DNA of 64,000 nt, from assembly GCA_015075645.1 (NCBI GenBank), contig JABTUF010000004.1, forward strand, positions 434,001 to 498,000, in the 5' to 3' direction. Positions 30,102 to 39,747 of the stretch are shown here, piece after piece. The notes beneath the pieces were generated by a model. It was not told where the DNA came from and did not search any database. It saw only the letters and a list, made by a program, of their open reading frames with translations. The number at the start of each line of letters is the position of its first letter. Within the stretch, counting starts at the first letter, position 1. The position numbers and the translations under genes were made by a program. This DNA comes from Burkholderiales bacterium (GTDB lineage Bacteria > Pseudomonadota > Gammaproteobacteria > Burkholderiales > Casimicrobiaceae).

Positions 30102-33100
30102 CTATCCCACTCGATCTTCCGAGTACGTCAGCCCGAACACCGTATCCGTCATCCACCGTCGGAACGACTCGTTGTCCATGAACTGCTTGAACAGCTCCGT
30201 GTCATCCTTCAGCACGGCGGTCATGACACGCGCCAACGCCTTGTCATGCTCGATACGCGCGTTCTGCTTGTCCGAGTTCTGGCGCGCATTCTGGTACGCC
30301 TTGTCGGCAGCCACCCGGTTCGGAATGTCCTCGGTGATCAGCTTGTGCACGCGGTCCGCGTCGGACCAGGGGATGTTGCCGAACTGGTCGTTGAACGCCT
30401 TGAGGATGTTCGAGAGCCGGTCCAGCTCGGGCTCCGACTTGCGGCCGCCGCCCGTCGTCGGCACGGGCTCGATCTCCGCATCTGCGTCGAGTAGCTGGAT
30501 CTTGGCCGCCGCCTGCTTCTCCACGCGGTAGCTGTCCATGTCGATCGCTTCGAGGATGCCCTTGGAGAGGTCTTCCTCGACCGGCGCCGGCAGCTTGGGC
30601 ACGAGAAAGGTCAGGAAGATCGAGAGCTTCTCCCACCCGGCGTTCGTGTACGGCAGGATCGACGAGAGAAACCCATAGGTTCGCAGGAACGCCTTGGCCT
30701 TGCCCTTGAAATCCACCTGCCCGTCCTCGTCCAGCCGCTCGCGGTATTCGGCGACGCAGGCGTCGAGAATCGGGTCGAGTCGATCACGGTCCGCGCCACC
30801 GAGGTATAGCGCGGCGAACTCGTCCACCTGCGCGGCGGAATAGACCTGGTAGCCATCGAGCGCGCTCTTGAGGTCGTGCAGCTTGTTCGGGTCGGTTTCC
30901 TCGGCGAGGATCGTCGTGCGGTAGTAGTCGGCGAATGCCTGCTGGATCGTGTCCGCGTCGTTCATGAAGTCGAGCACGAACACGTCGTGCTTCTTCGGGT
31001 GCGCGCGGTTCAGGCGCGAGAGCGTCTGCACCGCCTTGATGCCCGAGAGCTGCTTGTCGACGTACATCGTGTGCAGCAGGGGTTCGTCGTAGCCCGTCTG
31101 GAACTTGTCCGCGCAGATCAGGAAGCGGTACGGGTCCTGCTGGATCTTGTCGGCGATCTGGCTCGACGGAAAGCCGTTGAGCGACGCTTCCGTCACCTTT
31201 GCGCCGCCGTACTCGTGCTCGCCGGAGAAGGCGACGATCGGCCGGCAGGGGCTCTTGCGCTCGACCAGGTAGTCGCGCACGGCGTGGAAGTACTGGATCG
31301 CGCGCTCGATGCCGCTCGTCACCACCATCGCGCGCGCGCCTCACCGCCGATCTTGTTCAGCGCCAGCACCTGCTCGTGGAAGTGGTCCACCATGATCTCG
31401 GCCTTGAGCCGGATCGCGTGGTCGTGGCTCTCGACGTAGCGGCGCAGCTTCTTCTTCGCCCGCTTGGTGTCGAACTCCGGGTCGCCCTCGACCTTCTTGA
31501 CGAGCTTGTAGTAGCTGTCGACCGGCGTGTAGTGCTTGAGCACGTCCAGGATAAAGCCCTCCTGGATGGCCTGCTTCATCGTGTAGCTGTGGAACGGCCG
31601 GTGCTTCACCGTGCCGTCGGCCTGCGGATCGGGTTCGCCGAAGATCTCCAGCGTCTTGTTCTTGGGTGTGGCGGTGAAGGCGAAGTAGCTCGCGTTGGGC
31701 AGTAGCTTCTTGGCCTCCATCAGCCGGTTGATCCTGTCCTCCAGCGTCTCGTCGTCGTCCTCGGTCCCGGCCGCGGAGAGCGCCATCGACACCGCCGCCG
31801 AGGTGCGCCCGCCCTGGCTCGAATGCGCCTCGTCGATGACGATGGCGAACCTGCGCCCCCGGTGCTCGGCGCCGATCTCGTCGAGGATGAACGGGAACTT
31901 CTGCACCGTGGAGATGATGATCTTCTTGCCCTCGGCGATGAACTTCCGCAGGTCGCCCGAGTGCTCGGCATGCCCGACCGTCGCGCCCACCTGCGCGAAC
32001 TGCTTGATCGTGTCGCGGATCTGCTGGTCGAGGATGCGCCGGTCGGTAACGACGATGATCGAGTCGAACACCGTCGACTCGTCTTTGGTCAGGCCGATGA
32101 GCTGGTGCGCCAGCCAGGCAATCGAGTTCGACTTGCCGCTGCCCGCCGAGTGCTGGATGAGGTACCGCCGGCCCGCGCCGTTCGCCTTCGCATCGGCGAG
32201 CAGCCGGCGCACCACGTCGAGCTGGTGAAAGCGCGGCCAGATCTGCAGCGCCTTCTTCTTGCCGGTCTTCTCGTCCTTCGTCTCGACGACCTGCGCGTAG
32301 TTTTCGAGGATGTCCGTCAGGCCCGCGCGGGTGAGGACGCGCTTCCACAGGTAGTCGGTCTTCAGCCCGTTCGGGTTGGGCGGGTTGCCTGCGCCGTCGT
32401 TCCAGCCCAGGTTGAACGGCAGGAACCACGAGCCCTTACCCTTGAGATGCGTGCAGAAGCGCAGCTCGTGGTCGTCCACGGCGAAGTGCACCACGCAGCG
32501 CCCGAACTCGAAGAGCTTCTCGCGCGGATCGCGGTCGCGCTGGTACTGCTGGACGGCGTCTTCCACCGTCTGCTTGGTCAGGCTGTTCTTCAGCTCGAAC
32601 GTCGCGACCGGCAGGCCGTTGATGAACAGCCCCAGATCGAGCGCGCGCTGCGTCTCGTCGCGGCTGTAGCGCAGCTGCCGCGTCACGCTGAAGCGGTTGG
32701 CCGCAAAGCGCTCGGCCGCCTTCGTGTTGCCCGGCGAGGGCGTGCCGTAGAAGAGGTCGATGTGATGCGGCCCGTGCTTGAGCCCGTGGCGCAGCACGTC
32801 GATGGTGCCGCGCTTGGCTGTTTCGCCCTGCAGCCGAGCCAGGAAGTTGCGCCGCGTCGGGCCGTCCGTGCCGAGATCGAGCGCCTCGCACACCTCCGGC
32901 TGCGTCTCGCGCAGGAAGGTCGCGAGCTGTGCGAGATCCACGCAGTACTCGCGGTCGTATTCCTCCGGCGCGCCGCAGATCCAGCCCGCAGCGTAGGTCG
33001 CCGGGCGCTGCTGCACCCTGTTCGCCGGCACGCCGGGATCGCACGGCGCGCCGGTCAGCGCCGTGCAGATCAGGCGCTCCAGGCCGCGCTCGGAGGTGTC

Positions 33101-33109
33101 GGTCGTCAC
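30102..33109 (-). pseudogene. hsdR: Type I restriction endonuclease subunit R, interrupted by one extra CG dinucleotide
   Basis: The GTG start at 33109 is preceded by GGGAGG, 7 bases away. The first part has the PD-ExK nuclease core (LDLGLFINGLPVATFELKN), Walker A QHSAGSGKSNSIAWL, DEAH motif VIDEAHSSQGG and SYFAFTATPKNKTLE, and stops at 31319. The second part resumes in another frame at about 31328 (MVVTSGIERAIQYFHAVRDY) with FLICADKFQTGYDEPLL, QTLSRLNRAHPKK and a full C-terminus. The shift falls in the (CG)5 run at 31329-31338, and removing one CG restores GGEARAMVVT and one product of about 1000 residues. Both halves are otherwise clean. It is the restriction and translocation subunit for the HsdM/HsdS encoded upstream. 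Confidence 0.88.
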
Positions 33110-33239
33110 GTCATCCTCCCGGGAAGAGGACAGACGGCTATCAAGCAACCATCAAGCAACGGCGCCCCGCAAAACTCCATGAAAATCAACTGTTTGCCGG
33201 CCTCCCGGGCAGCAGAGCCGCCGATCTGTCGCGTCCCCA

Positions 33240-34736
33240 TCAAGCATTCGCCTCCTGCGGTCGGCCAGCAACCGCCCAGAACGGCAAATAGCTTCGCGCT
33301 CGCGTGCCCACTTCGGGATCCTCGATCACGATCCGGCCGGCCTCGACCGCCTCATTGAGCAGCCGAGAAGCGACGGAGGCGTTCTTCTCCGCGATGCCGA
33401 AGCGCTCGCGAAGCGTGGTGTTGGTCATCGGCTGTCGCATCACGTAGCGCAGGCACGCATGCAGGTAACACGCACGCACCCGCTCGGCCCGGTCCATGTC
33501 CGTCAGCGGCTTATGCGCGAACAGCACCGTCCGCGTGAAGCCCTCCGGCTGCTCGAACAAGGGCGCGGGCAACTGGAACAGCTCGACCTGGAACACCACC
33601 ATGTCGATTCCACTGCCGCGCTCCTCGCAGATGCGGAAGCGGCGCATCAGCGAGGCGAGGGTTTCGTTACGCGACTTGGGCGGGGTGTCCACGAACCGCT
33701 GGGTATCGACGAGCGGCTCACCCGGATTCGTGATCTCGATGCGGTCGCCGAAGATCTCCACCATCGGCCCGGCGCCGGTAACGAAGAAATCCTGGTGGAT
33801 CAGCGCATTCGCCACCAACTCGCGCACCGCCAGTTCGGGGTACATCGGCACGCTCTTGCGCAGCGCCTTGCGGATCACCTCGTTGGCTGGAAGCAGGCCG
33901 TTGATGTAGCCGACCAGGCCCTCGAAACCGCACGCATAGCCCTTGCTGCCGATCTGCTCCTTCAGCGTTTCCACGCGACCCGTGCCACGATACTGGATGA
34001 CGCGCACCGCCTTGCGACGCATCGAATGGAGGCCATCCAGTCGCTTGGCGAAAAGAATCGCCCCGAGGTTCGTGATGTCCCAACCGCCGGCATCGCTGCG
34101 GCGGATCAAGCGGTCATCGGCCAGGGCGGCGAGGATGCCTTCACGCTCCCCCGGCAGCGGACGCTCGAGCAGATCGAAGTAGGCGGGATAGTCGAGCAGC
34201 CGCAGCACCTCGTCGGCGCTGGTCCGTTCACTCGCGATGCCGTCCTCGAATGGCGTGCGGTCGAACAGGCGCCACAGCGCCCGCTCCTTTTCGGGGAAGT
34301 CCTTCAGCTTCTTCTTGTAGCTGCCGACGCGGATGTACTCCTCGCCGGCAAACGCCACCGGATGGCGAGCCGCGCGGTGGATCTCCAGCAGGACCACCGG
34401 GCGATCCTCCATAGCGACGTGGAAGAAGCGGAAATCGATCTTGGGCTCCAGCAGACGCAGCAGCCAGTTCTCCAGCGCTTCGTTGCCCACGCGCGCCCCA
34501 CGCGGATCGAAGCTCGTGCCCACCACCGAATGGTCCTCGTTCCGCACACCCCAGAGCATGTAGGCGAAGGCCTTGCCCACCAGCGCCGCCGCGTTGGCGA
34601 GCGCCGAGATGTACTCGCCGATCGCCTGCGGTTCGGCGTCGTTCAACTTGAACTCTGCCCACTCCGTCTCGCGCGGCAGAGCGCAGAGCTCGTTGACGAG
34701 GCTCGCCAGATAGGCCGCGGGGCGGTCGCCGGTCAC
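33240..34736 (-). CDS. AlbA_2 (Schlafen-like) DNA-binding and GHKL ATPase-fold protein
   Basis: The product is 498 residues from a GTG at 34736 that overlaps the darG stop (GTGA). The N-terminal AlbA_2 domain begins around RETEWAEFKLNDAEPQAIGE with a typical EYIRVGSYKKKL. A C-terminal HATPase_c_4-type region includes VRELVANALIHQDFFVTGAG and EIFGDRIEITNPGEPL, followed by a winged-helix segment. Proteins of this type occur as regulators and in defence islands. Overlap with darG suggests co-translation as a third component of the DarTG module, which is inference. hsdR follows 130 bases later. Confidence 0.8.
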   Translation of the reverse strand: MTGDRPAAYLASLVNELCALPRETEWAEFKLNDAEPQAIGEYISALANAAALVGKAFAYMLWGVRNEDHSVVGTSFDPRGARVGNEALENWLLRLLEPKIDFRFFHVAMEDRPVVLLEIHRAARHPVAFAGEEYIRVGSYKKKLKDFPEKERALWRLFDRTPFEDGIASERTSADEVLRLLDYPAYFDLLERPLPGEREGILAALADDRLIRRSDAGGWDITNLGAILFAKRLDGLHSMRRKAVRVIQYRGTGRVETLKEQIGSKGYACGFEGLVGYINGLLPANEVIRKALRKSVPMYPELAVRELVANALIHQDFFVTGAGPMVEIFGDRIEITNPGEPLVDTQRFVDTPPKSRNETLASLMRRFRICEERGSGIDMVVFQVELFQLPAPLFEQPEGFTRTVLFAHKPLTDMDRAERVRACYLHACLRYVMRQPMTNTTLRERFGIAEKNASVASRLLNEAVEAGRIVIEDPEVGTRARSYLPFWAVAGRPQEANA

Positions 34737-35797
34737 GCCGGGGCCTCCTCCGCCAACGCCGCCACCCACCCCTTGCTCGCCAGCACATCGACTGCGATTC
34801 CGATCTGCCGCGGCGTGAACTGCCGCTTGCGGTCGTTCCAAGCGTAGGTCCGCGCGACCACGTCGGGCAGCGAGCGCACCGATTCGTGGCGCATGACCCA
34901 ATGCACGGTAGACAATAGCTCCAGGCCGAACGGGGATTCGAAGCCTTCCGCCAGGGCCGCAACCCGGTCGAAGCGTTCGCGCGTCGGTCTGTGCTCGGCG
35001 AGAAACGCTGCGGCTTCCTCCACCGCGCCCGGGACCAGCGTCAACGGCTTGTCGGGCGCATCGCCGCCGTCGTCGTAGCCGGCAATCAGGTGCCCTTCGA
35101 TCGCGTGCAGCACGTGACGCAGGTTCTCGGCATAGGGGCCGTACGGCGCGGCCTTGTAGCGCAACCGCAGCGGTTCGCCCGCCTCCTGCAGGAAGTACAT
35201 CAGCTTGTGCACTTCGAGCAGCGTGACGAAGGGATCGAGCAAACCGCCGAGATAACGGTGCATCAGCTCCACCAGCGCCGCCCGCCCCGCCGTCATCCTC
35301 GGCACCTCGCGGGGATGGCGCATGGTGTCGGACGCCGGCGCCCCATTGGGTTCGTAGACGATGACCTGCACGTCGTCGAGCGGGCGCAGTGCCGCCTCGA
35401 TGCGCGGGCGCACCTCGGCCCGCCAGTCCAGACCGCCCAGCCCGCTGCCGAGCGGCGGCAGCGCAATCGAGCGGATGCGCCGGGCTCGAATCTCCGCGAT
35501 CAGCGCCGTGAGGCCGGCGTCGATGTCCTCGATACGGCTCTTGCCGCGCCAGTGGCGTTTGGTGGGGAAGTTGATGATGTAGCGCGGCGGCGTGAGCTGC
35601 CCGGTCTCGAAGACGAACATGCGGCCCGGCTGCACCTGCTCGCGCTTGCACGCGGCGACATACGCCTTGAAGTTCTCCGGGAAGGCGTTCTTGAACTGCA
35701 GCGCGATGCCGCGCCCCATCACGCCCACGCAGTTGACCGTGTTGACGAGCGCTTCCGCCTCGCTCTTCAGGATGTCGCCGCTGCGGTACTCGATCAT
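34733..35797 (-). CDS. darG: DarG-type macrodomain antitoxin (DNA ADP-ribosylglycohydrolase)
   Basis: The product is 354 residues from the ATG at 35797 with an upstream GAGGAG. The macrodomain (about 1-150) begins MIEYRSGDILKSEAEALVNT and contains NCVGVMGRGIALQFKNAFPE, RYIINFPTKRHW and the LPPLGSGLGGL loop, matching DarG. The C-terminal domain (about 165-354: LVELMHRYLGGLLDPFVTLL, YGPYAENLRHVLHAIEGH) matches the DarT-neutralising half. DarG removes ADP-ribose from thymidine in DNA and also blocks DarT directly. It lies 20 bases after darT and overlaps the AlbA_2 gene. Confidence 0.93.
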   Translation of the reverse strand: MIEYRSGDILKSEAEALVNTVNCVGVMGRGIALQFKNAFPENFKAYVAACKREQVQPGRMFVFETGQLTPPRYIINFPTKRHWRGKSRIEDIDAGLTALIAEIRARRIRSIALPPLGSGLGGLDWRAEVRPRIEAALRPLDDVQVIVYEPNGAPASDTMRHPREVPRMTAGRAALVELMHRYLGGLLDPFVTLLEVHKLMYFLQEAGEPLRLRYKAAPYGPYAENLRHVLHAIEGHLIAGYDDGGDAPDKPLTLVPGAVEEAAAFLAEHRPTRERFDRVAALAEGFESPFGLELLSTVHWVMRHESVRSLPDVVARTYAWNDRKRQFTPRQIGIAVDVLASKGWVAALAEEAPA

Positions 35798-35817
35798 GGC
35801 GGGCTCCTCGTGTGTCG

Positions 35818-36459
35818 TCAGTAATACCACTCCGGCCGAATCTCGACCGGTGGCTTATGTCCATGCGCCGCCAGCGCGCTGACCGCCGCGGCGTAGGTCG
35901 CGCGCGACTGCACGCCGATGCGCTCCACCAGATGCCAGGGGAAGCTCAGTTCCAGCAGGAACTCGGCCTGCTTGCCGTCCTTGCATTGCCGCCAGTCTCG
36001 GGCCTGTACGGCGTTCCAGTCGATCTCACCCAACTGGCCGAGGTCGCTGCGGTCCTCGAAGTACCGCGCGCCCGCGTTCGACAACGTGAACGCCCAGCGG
36101 CGAGGCTGCGCATCGGCCCAGGCGACCGCCGCGTGGAGGTCCGCTTCGAAGTGAACGATCAGCCCCTGTCCGCCCCGGTAGCTCAGCTCCGCGTGATTGC
36201 CCCGATAGATCAAGTACAGCATGACCGACCGCGGGCAGAAGTAGAAGGGCACGCAATCGCCCACGAACAGTGCCGGATGGCTGGTCAGGCGCAATTCGTT
36301 CAGCCGCCGCTGCTTGATGCTGTTCATGCCGATCGTGGTGCCCGCTGGCGCTCGCCGAACGACTTCGCGATCGCACCAGAGGCACTGGTCGGCCACGATC
36401 GACGGCAGCCGGTCCACGTGCGCGATGTGGTAGAGCTTCGGCCGCGCCGGCACGGTCAC
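35818..36459 (-). CDS. darT: DarT-type DNA ADP-ribosyltransferase toxin (DUF4433)
   Basis: The product is 213 residues from a GTG at 36459 overlapping the hsdS stop (GTGA). DarT features are LYHIAHVDRLPSIVADQCLW near the N-terminus, the NAD-loop region GTTIGMNSIKQRRLNE (about 40-55), PFYFCPRSVMLYLI and the catalytic Glu166 in KQAEFLLE. It uses NAD to ADP-ribosylate thymidine on single-stranded DNA, which blocks replication. In phage defence this aborts infection. The full length and intact catalytic region suggest it is active and held by the adjacent DarG. Its position between hsdS and hsdR is unusual. Confidence 0.93.
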   Translation of the reverse strand: MTVPARPKLYHIAHVDRLPSIVADQCLWCDREVVRRAPAGTTIGMNSIKQRRLNELRLTSHPALFVGDCVPFYFCPRSVMLYLIYRGNHAELSYRGGQGLIVHFEADLHAAVAWADAQPRRWAFTLSNAGARYFEDRSDLGQLGEIDWNAVQARDWRQCKDGKQAEFLLELSFPWHLVERIGVQSRATYAAAVSALAAHGHKPPVEIRPEWYY

Positions 36460-37925
36460 GCCTCGGCCTCCTCGGGTGCCGGATCGAGGTCGTCGGCTGC
36501 GGATTCGTCGTCTGCCTCGCCGAGCGCTTCAGCTTCGTCGAGCGGTTCGAGCTCTTCGGCTTCCTGCGGCAGCCGCGCCGCAGCCTCGCGAACGTCGAGC
36601 TTACCGGTGACGACGTCGGCGATCAGGCGCACGCGATACTCGCGCAGCAGCTCGATTTCGCGGCGGGCTTTCTCGGCCGCGTCATTCAGACCGCCGGTCC
36701 GTTCTTCAATCGTCCTGAGAAGCTCCTCCTGTTCCGAGAGTGGAGGTAGCGCGAACACAATGCCCTTCATTCGGCCAAGGCCGAGATCTTGGTTGGTTGC
36801 CCCACGGGTAAATAGTTGCGCTTGCTCATAGCAACGCGGAGAGTTCAGGACAAGCGCAAGGTATTCGGGTAGGAGCCTATTTCTCTTCACCTTTAAGACC
36901 GCCACGTGAACCCAGACTTGGAATCGGAAATGCAGGTCGACTGCACGCGCAACGCCCGTCGTGCCCCCTTTCGTGTAGAGAACGTCACCCAGCTCAGGTA
37001 CAACGCGTTTGCTGAACTCCGCGTAGTCCGCCTCCGAGATGTACTTTGCATCGCTGAGGCTCCAACGATCAGCCTTGATGTTCCGGGCTGACAGAAACGG
37101 GATTCCGCTGTCGAGGTAGCGCGGAGAGTGGTGCGGCCCATCGACTGCGCGGGTGATGACGCGCCGAAGGGTCAGCACCTCCCAATGCTCCGGCACATCC
37201 CCCAGCCACTCCACGCCGGAGGGTTTGAGGCGGACGTTGGCGTCGAGGCCGCGGGTGACGGCGCGGTGGATGATGGCCTGCTTCTGCTCCACCATCAGCT
37301 TGATCAGCTTCTGCTTGACACGGATGTACCGCCGAATCCTCCGGTCCGCGTGGTCGAGGAAGCGAACGATGGCGGCTTGTTCATGATGGGGCGGAAACGC
37401 AACCGCCTCACTCAGGTACAGAGAGGAGTCGAGGTTCTGTATCCCCGTTGTTTGCTTAATCGAACGGACGTTTAGCCGGATCGCGTAGAGGTATGAATGC
37501 AGATACGTCAAGTACGCGGGATCAAAACCGCGGGCAACCGGCATACGAGCCACGAAATTCGAGCACACCGCGGTCGCTGGGTGGTCGTAAAGCATCACCA
37601 CGCCGACTGGCTGAAGGTCTCCGCCACCCGATTTCTCCAACAATAGGTCGCCCGTTTTCAGCAACCGCCGAAGGCGGTCACTCGCCGGAACTGCGCGCAA
37701 TGTAGGTCGCTTCAAACGAACTCTCAGGCGCGTCCGATCGAAGTCTGCGACGCGCACACACGGCAAATCGTCAACGCCATTGGGCTCGTCGCCCCAAACG
37801 CCATTGATACAGCCATCGATGGACGCTCCCAGCCGCCGCACCTCCCAATGCTCCGGCACCCGCCCCAACCACGGCACGCCGGAGTCCTTCATCGCGGGGT
37901 AGGGCTTGAGTCCGTCGATCATCAC
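36456..37925 (-). CDS. hsdS: Type I restriction-modification specificity subunit S
   Basis: The product is 489 residues. The start is GTG 37925 or ATG 37922, both overlapping the DUF262 gene stop. Two target-recognition domains are introduced by parallel sequences ([18 protein letters not shown] near residue 15 and [20 protein letters not shown] near 237), and conserved helices follow ([36 protein letters not shown]). It determines the DNA site for HsdM and HsdR. An acidic tail of about 35 residues ([19 protein letters not shown], then DPAPEEAEA) extends past the usual end. Parts of 36750-37750 are visibly less GC-rich than the flanks, as expected for exchanged recognition domains. A 22-bp direct repeat lies at 37175-37196 and 37838-37859. 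Confidence 0.92.
   Translation of the reverse strand: MMIDGLKPYPAMKDSGVPWLGRVPEHWEVRRLGASIDGCINGVWGDEPNGVDDLPCVRVADFDRTRLRVRLKRPTLRAVPASDRLRRLLKTGDLLLEKSGGGDLQPVGVVMLYDHPATAVCSNFVARMPVARGFDPAYLTYLHSYLYAIRLNVRSIKQTTGIQNLDSSLYLSEAVAFPPHHEQAAIVRFLDHADRRIRRYIRVKQKLIKLMVEQKQAIIHRAVTRGLDANVRLKPSGVEWLGDVPEHWEVLTLRRVITRAVDGPHHSPRYLDSGIPFLSARNIKADRWSLSDAKYISEADYAEFSKRVVPELGDVLYTKGGTTGVARAVDLHFRFQVWVHVAVLKVKRNRLLPEYLALVLNSPRCYEQAQLFTRGATNQDLGLGRMKGIVFALPPLSEQEELLRTIEERTGGLNDAAEKARREIELLREYRVRLIADVVTGKLDVREAAARLPQEAEELEPLDEAEALGEADDESAADDLDPAPEEAEA
37175..37859. repeat. 22-bp in-frame direct repeat flanking the first hsdS recognition domain
   Basis: Identical 22-base copies lie at 37175-37196 and 37838-37859. 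They encode VPEHWEV in both halves of HsdS. The offset is 663 bases (221 codons), so recombination between them would delete one recognition domain without changing frame. Confidence 0.8.
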
Positions 37926-39718
37926 AGCGCCTCGAACCAGGTCTTGATCTTGATCGCCATGAACTTGCGACGCTCCTCGAGGAAGTCGTCGTAGTCTGGG
38001 ATCGCGCCGTCCAGCAGCGACGCAGGGATGCAGCTTGCGCGCAAGTTGGCCCGCAGGTCCGCCTCGTCGTTGATGCCGCCGTACTTCTTCTTGCCACCGT
38101 TCACCTGCTCGGCCAGCTCCGCGAAATATTTCCCGGGCGGCTTGTCGCCGATGGCGATGTTGATCTCGCTCTGCGCCAGCGCGAAGTTGGCGATCTGGTT
38201 GTAGCGGCCGCGCGCGAGGCCCTGCGACTTGAGGTGCTTCTTCGGATAGACGTGGTGCACGTCGCTGCGGTTGAGCAGCAGGTCGAGCACGGTGATGTCG
38301 CGCGAGAGGAAGCCCTTGTCGCCGAGCTTCACCTGCGCCGCCTGGTAGCAGAGGAAGTAGGGGCTGTTCGACGACGAGGTATCCATGAGCTGCGGCAGCA
38401 TGCCGGTCCAGAAGCTCGCGGGCAGTTCGTTCTCGATCACCGCGTCGGCGTAGGCGGCGAGCCCGCGTGCCTCGACTTGTCGGATGTCGAAGTCGAAGGT
38501 CGTCTCCGGGCTGCCGGTGTAGCGGCTGCGGAGGACGGACATCGCGTACCAGCGGCGCACCAGTCGTTCCAGATCGGCGGCGGGCAGGCCCTCGGCCCGC
38601 CCGCGCAGATAGAGGATGTAGGCGAAGTTGACGGCGTTGCGGCCGCCGATCAGGTCGCTGGTCACGAAGCCCGCCGAGCGCAGGATCATCGTGATGCGGT
38701 CGAAGTGGGTCTTGTTGATGAAGGCCAGCACGCCCTGCTTCAGCTTGCCGAAGGACGCCTCGGCGATCGCCTCCTCGAACTGCTTGGTCTCGAAGTTGCG
38801 GCCCGAGAGCAGCGCCACCAGGTCCTGCAACTTGCCGCGCCCGAACTCGGACGTGAATGCCACCCGGAGCATGTCGGTGTAGGTCGGGTCGTAGATGTCG
38901 TCGTTGACGTCCTTGAGCCAGCGCATCGCCGGCAGGAACTCGGAGGCGGCGAATGCCTTGTCACCTTTCTCGATGCGGGCGAGGAACTCCGGTGCCACGG
39001 CCAGGTGGCAGAAGTAGTCGATGGCCTTGCGCAGCAGGTTGCCGCCGTAGGTCTCGTTGACGGCGATTTTCGACATGGCGAAGTCGGCCTGTGACAGTTC
39101 AGTGCCCGCCGAGTTGACGCGGATGAAGATCTCGGTGACGGTCTCGATGTCGAGGTCGTCGGCCAACTCGATCACGCCGACGTGGTTGTTGATGATCTTG
39201 CGCAGCTTCTCCAGCACGCGCGAGACGCGCTTGCGGTCGGCGGCGGGGTTCTTCTTGGTGTAGGTGTCGGTCAGCTCGGTCAGGCTCGCGTCGGGCGCGA
39301 AGACCTCGGCCACGTCCTCGATCCACGCGACGTCCTTCCGGATGGCCGGGTTGGCGACTTCGAAGCGCTCCTCCTGCGGGTGGAAGGCGATGCGGATGCG
39401 GACGGTCTCGTAGTCCTTGGTCAGCACCTCGCGGCCCAGCAGCGCCGCCATCAGGGCGGTGACCCGCTGCTGGCCGTCGATCAGGATGCGCTTGCCGGCC
39501 GACGAAGTGCCGTCCTTGAGCTTGACGGTGGGGTTGCGCCAGGCGATCAGGTAGCCGACGGGGTAGCCCTGGTAGAGCGAGTCGAGCAGGTTGCGGACCT
39601 TGGTCGCCTCCCATACGAACGGGCGCTGGATTTCGGGGATGGCGATCTCGCCCGATTTCACCCAGGTGAGCAGCGTCTCGATGGGGTGCGGCGTAACGGA
39701 GTAGCGTTGCGTGGACAT
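37922..39718 (-). CDS. DUF262 protein with C-terminal HNH-type nuclease motif
   Basis: The product is 598 residues. The N-terminal DUF262 (ParB-like) fold shows [34 protein letters not shown] and the signature [16 protein letters not shown]. The C-terminal half carries the HNH-like [15 protein letters not shown] with [20 protein letters not shown]. This is the layout of GmrSD-like and related defence nucleases, in which the DUF262 part can use nucleotide energy and the HNH part cuts DNA, sometimes only modified phage DNA. It lies between hsdM and hsdS and overlaps hsdS, so it is co-expressed with the restriction system. Its exact target is unknown. Confidence 0.85.
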   Translation of the reverse strand: MSTQRYSVTPHPIETLLTWVKSGEIAIPEIQRPFVWEATKVRNLLDSLYQGYPVGYLIAWRNPTVKLKDGTSSAGKRILIDGQQRVTALMAALLGREVLTKDYETVRIRIAFHPQEERFEVANPAIRKDVAWIEDVAEVFAPDASLTELTDTYTKKNPAADRKRVSRVLEKLRKIINNHVGVIELADDLDIETVTEIFIRVNSAGTELSQADFAMSKIAVNETYGGNLLRKAIDYFCHLAVAPEFLARIEKGDKAFAASEFLPAMRWLKDVNDDIYDPTYTDMLRVAFTSEFGRGKLQDLVALLSGRNFETKQFEEAIAEASFGKLKQGVLAFINKTHFDRITMILRSAGFVTSDLIGGRNAVNFAYILYLRGRAEGLPAADLERLVRRWYAMSVLRSRYTGSPETTFDFDIRQVEARGLAAYADAVIENELPASFWTGMLPQLMDTSSSNSPYFLCYQAAQVKLGDKGFLSRDITVLDLLLNRSDVHHVYPKKHLKSQGLARGRYNQIANFALAQSEINIAIGDKPPGKYFAELAEQVNGGKKKYGGINDEADLRANLRASCIPASLLDGAIPDYDDFLEERRKFMAIKIKTWFEAL

Positions 39719-39747
39719 GGTTCAGTCCTGCCTCACGAGAGTTCTAT

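Noticed and set aside
30102..33109. Treating the two hsdR frames as two separate genes
   Set aside because: The frames meet at a conserved helicase region within one dinucleotide run, and together they make one complete HsdR. There is no RBS for an independent second gene.
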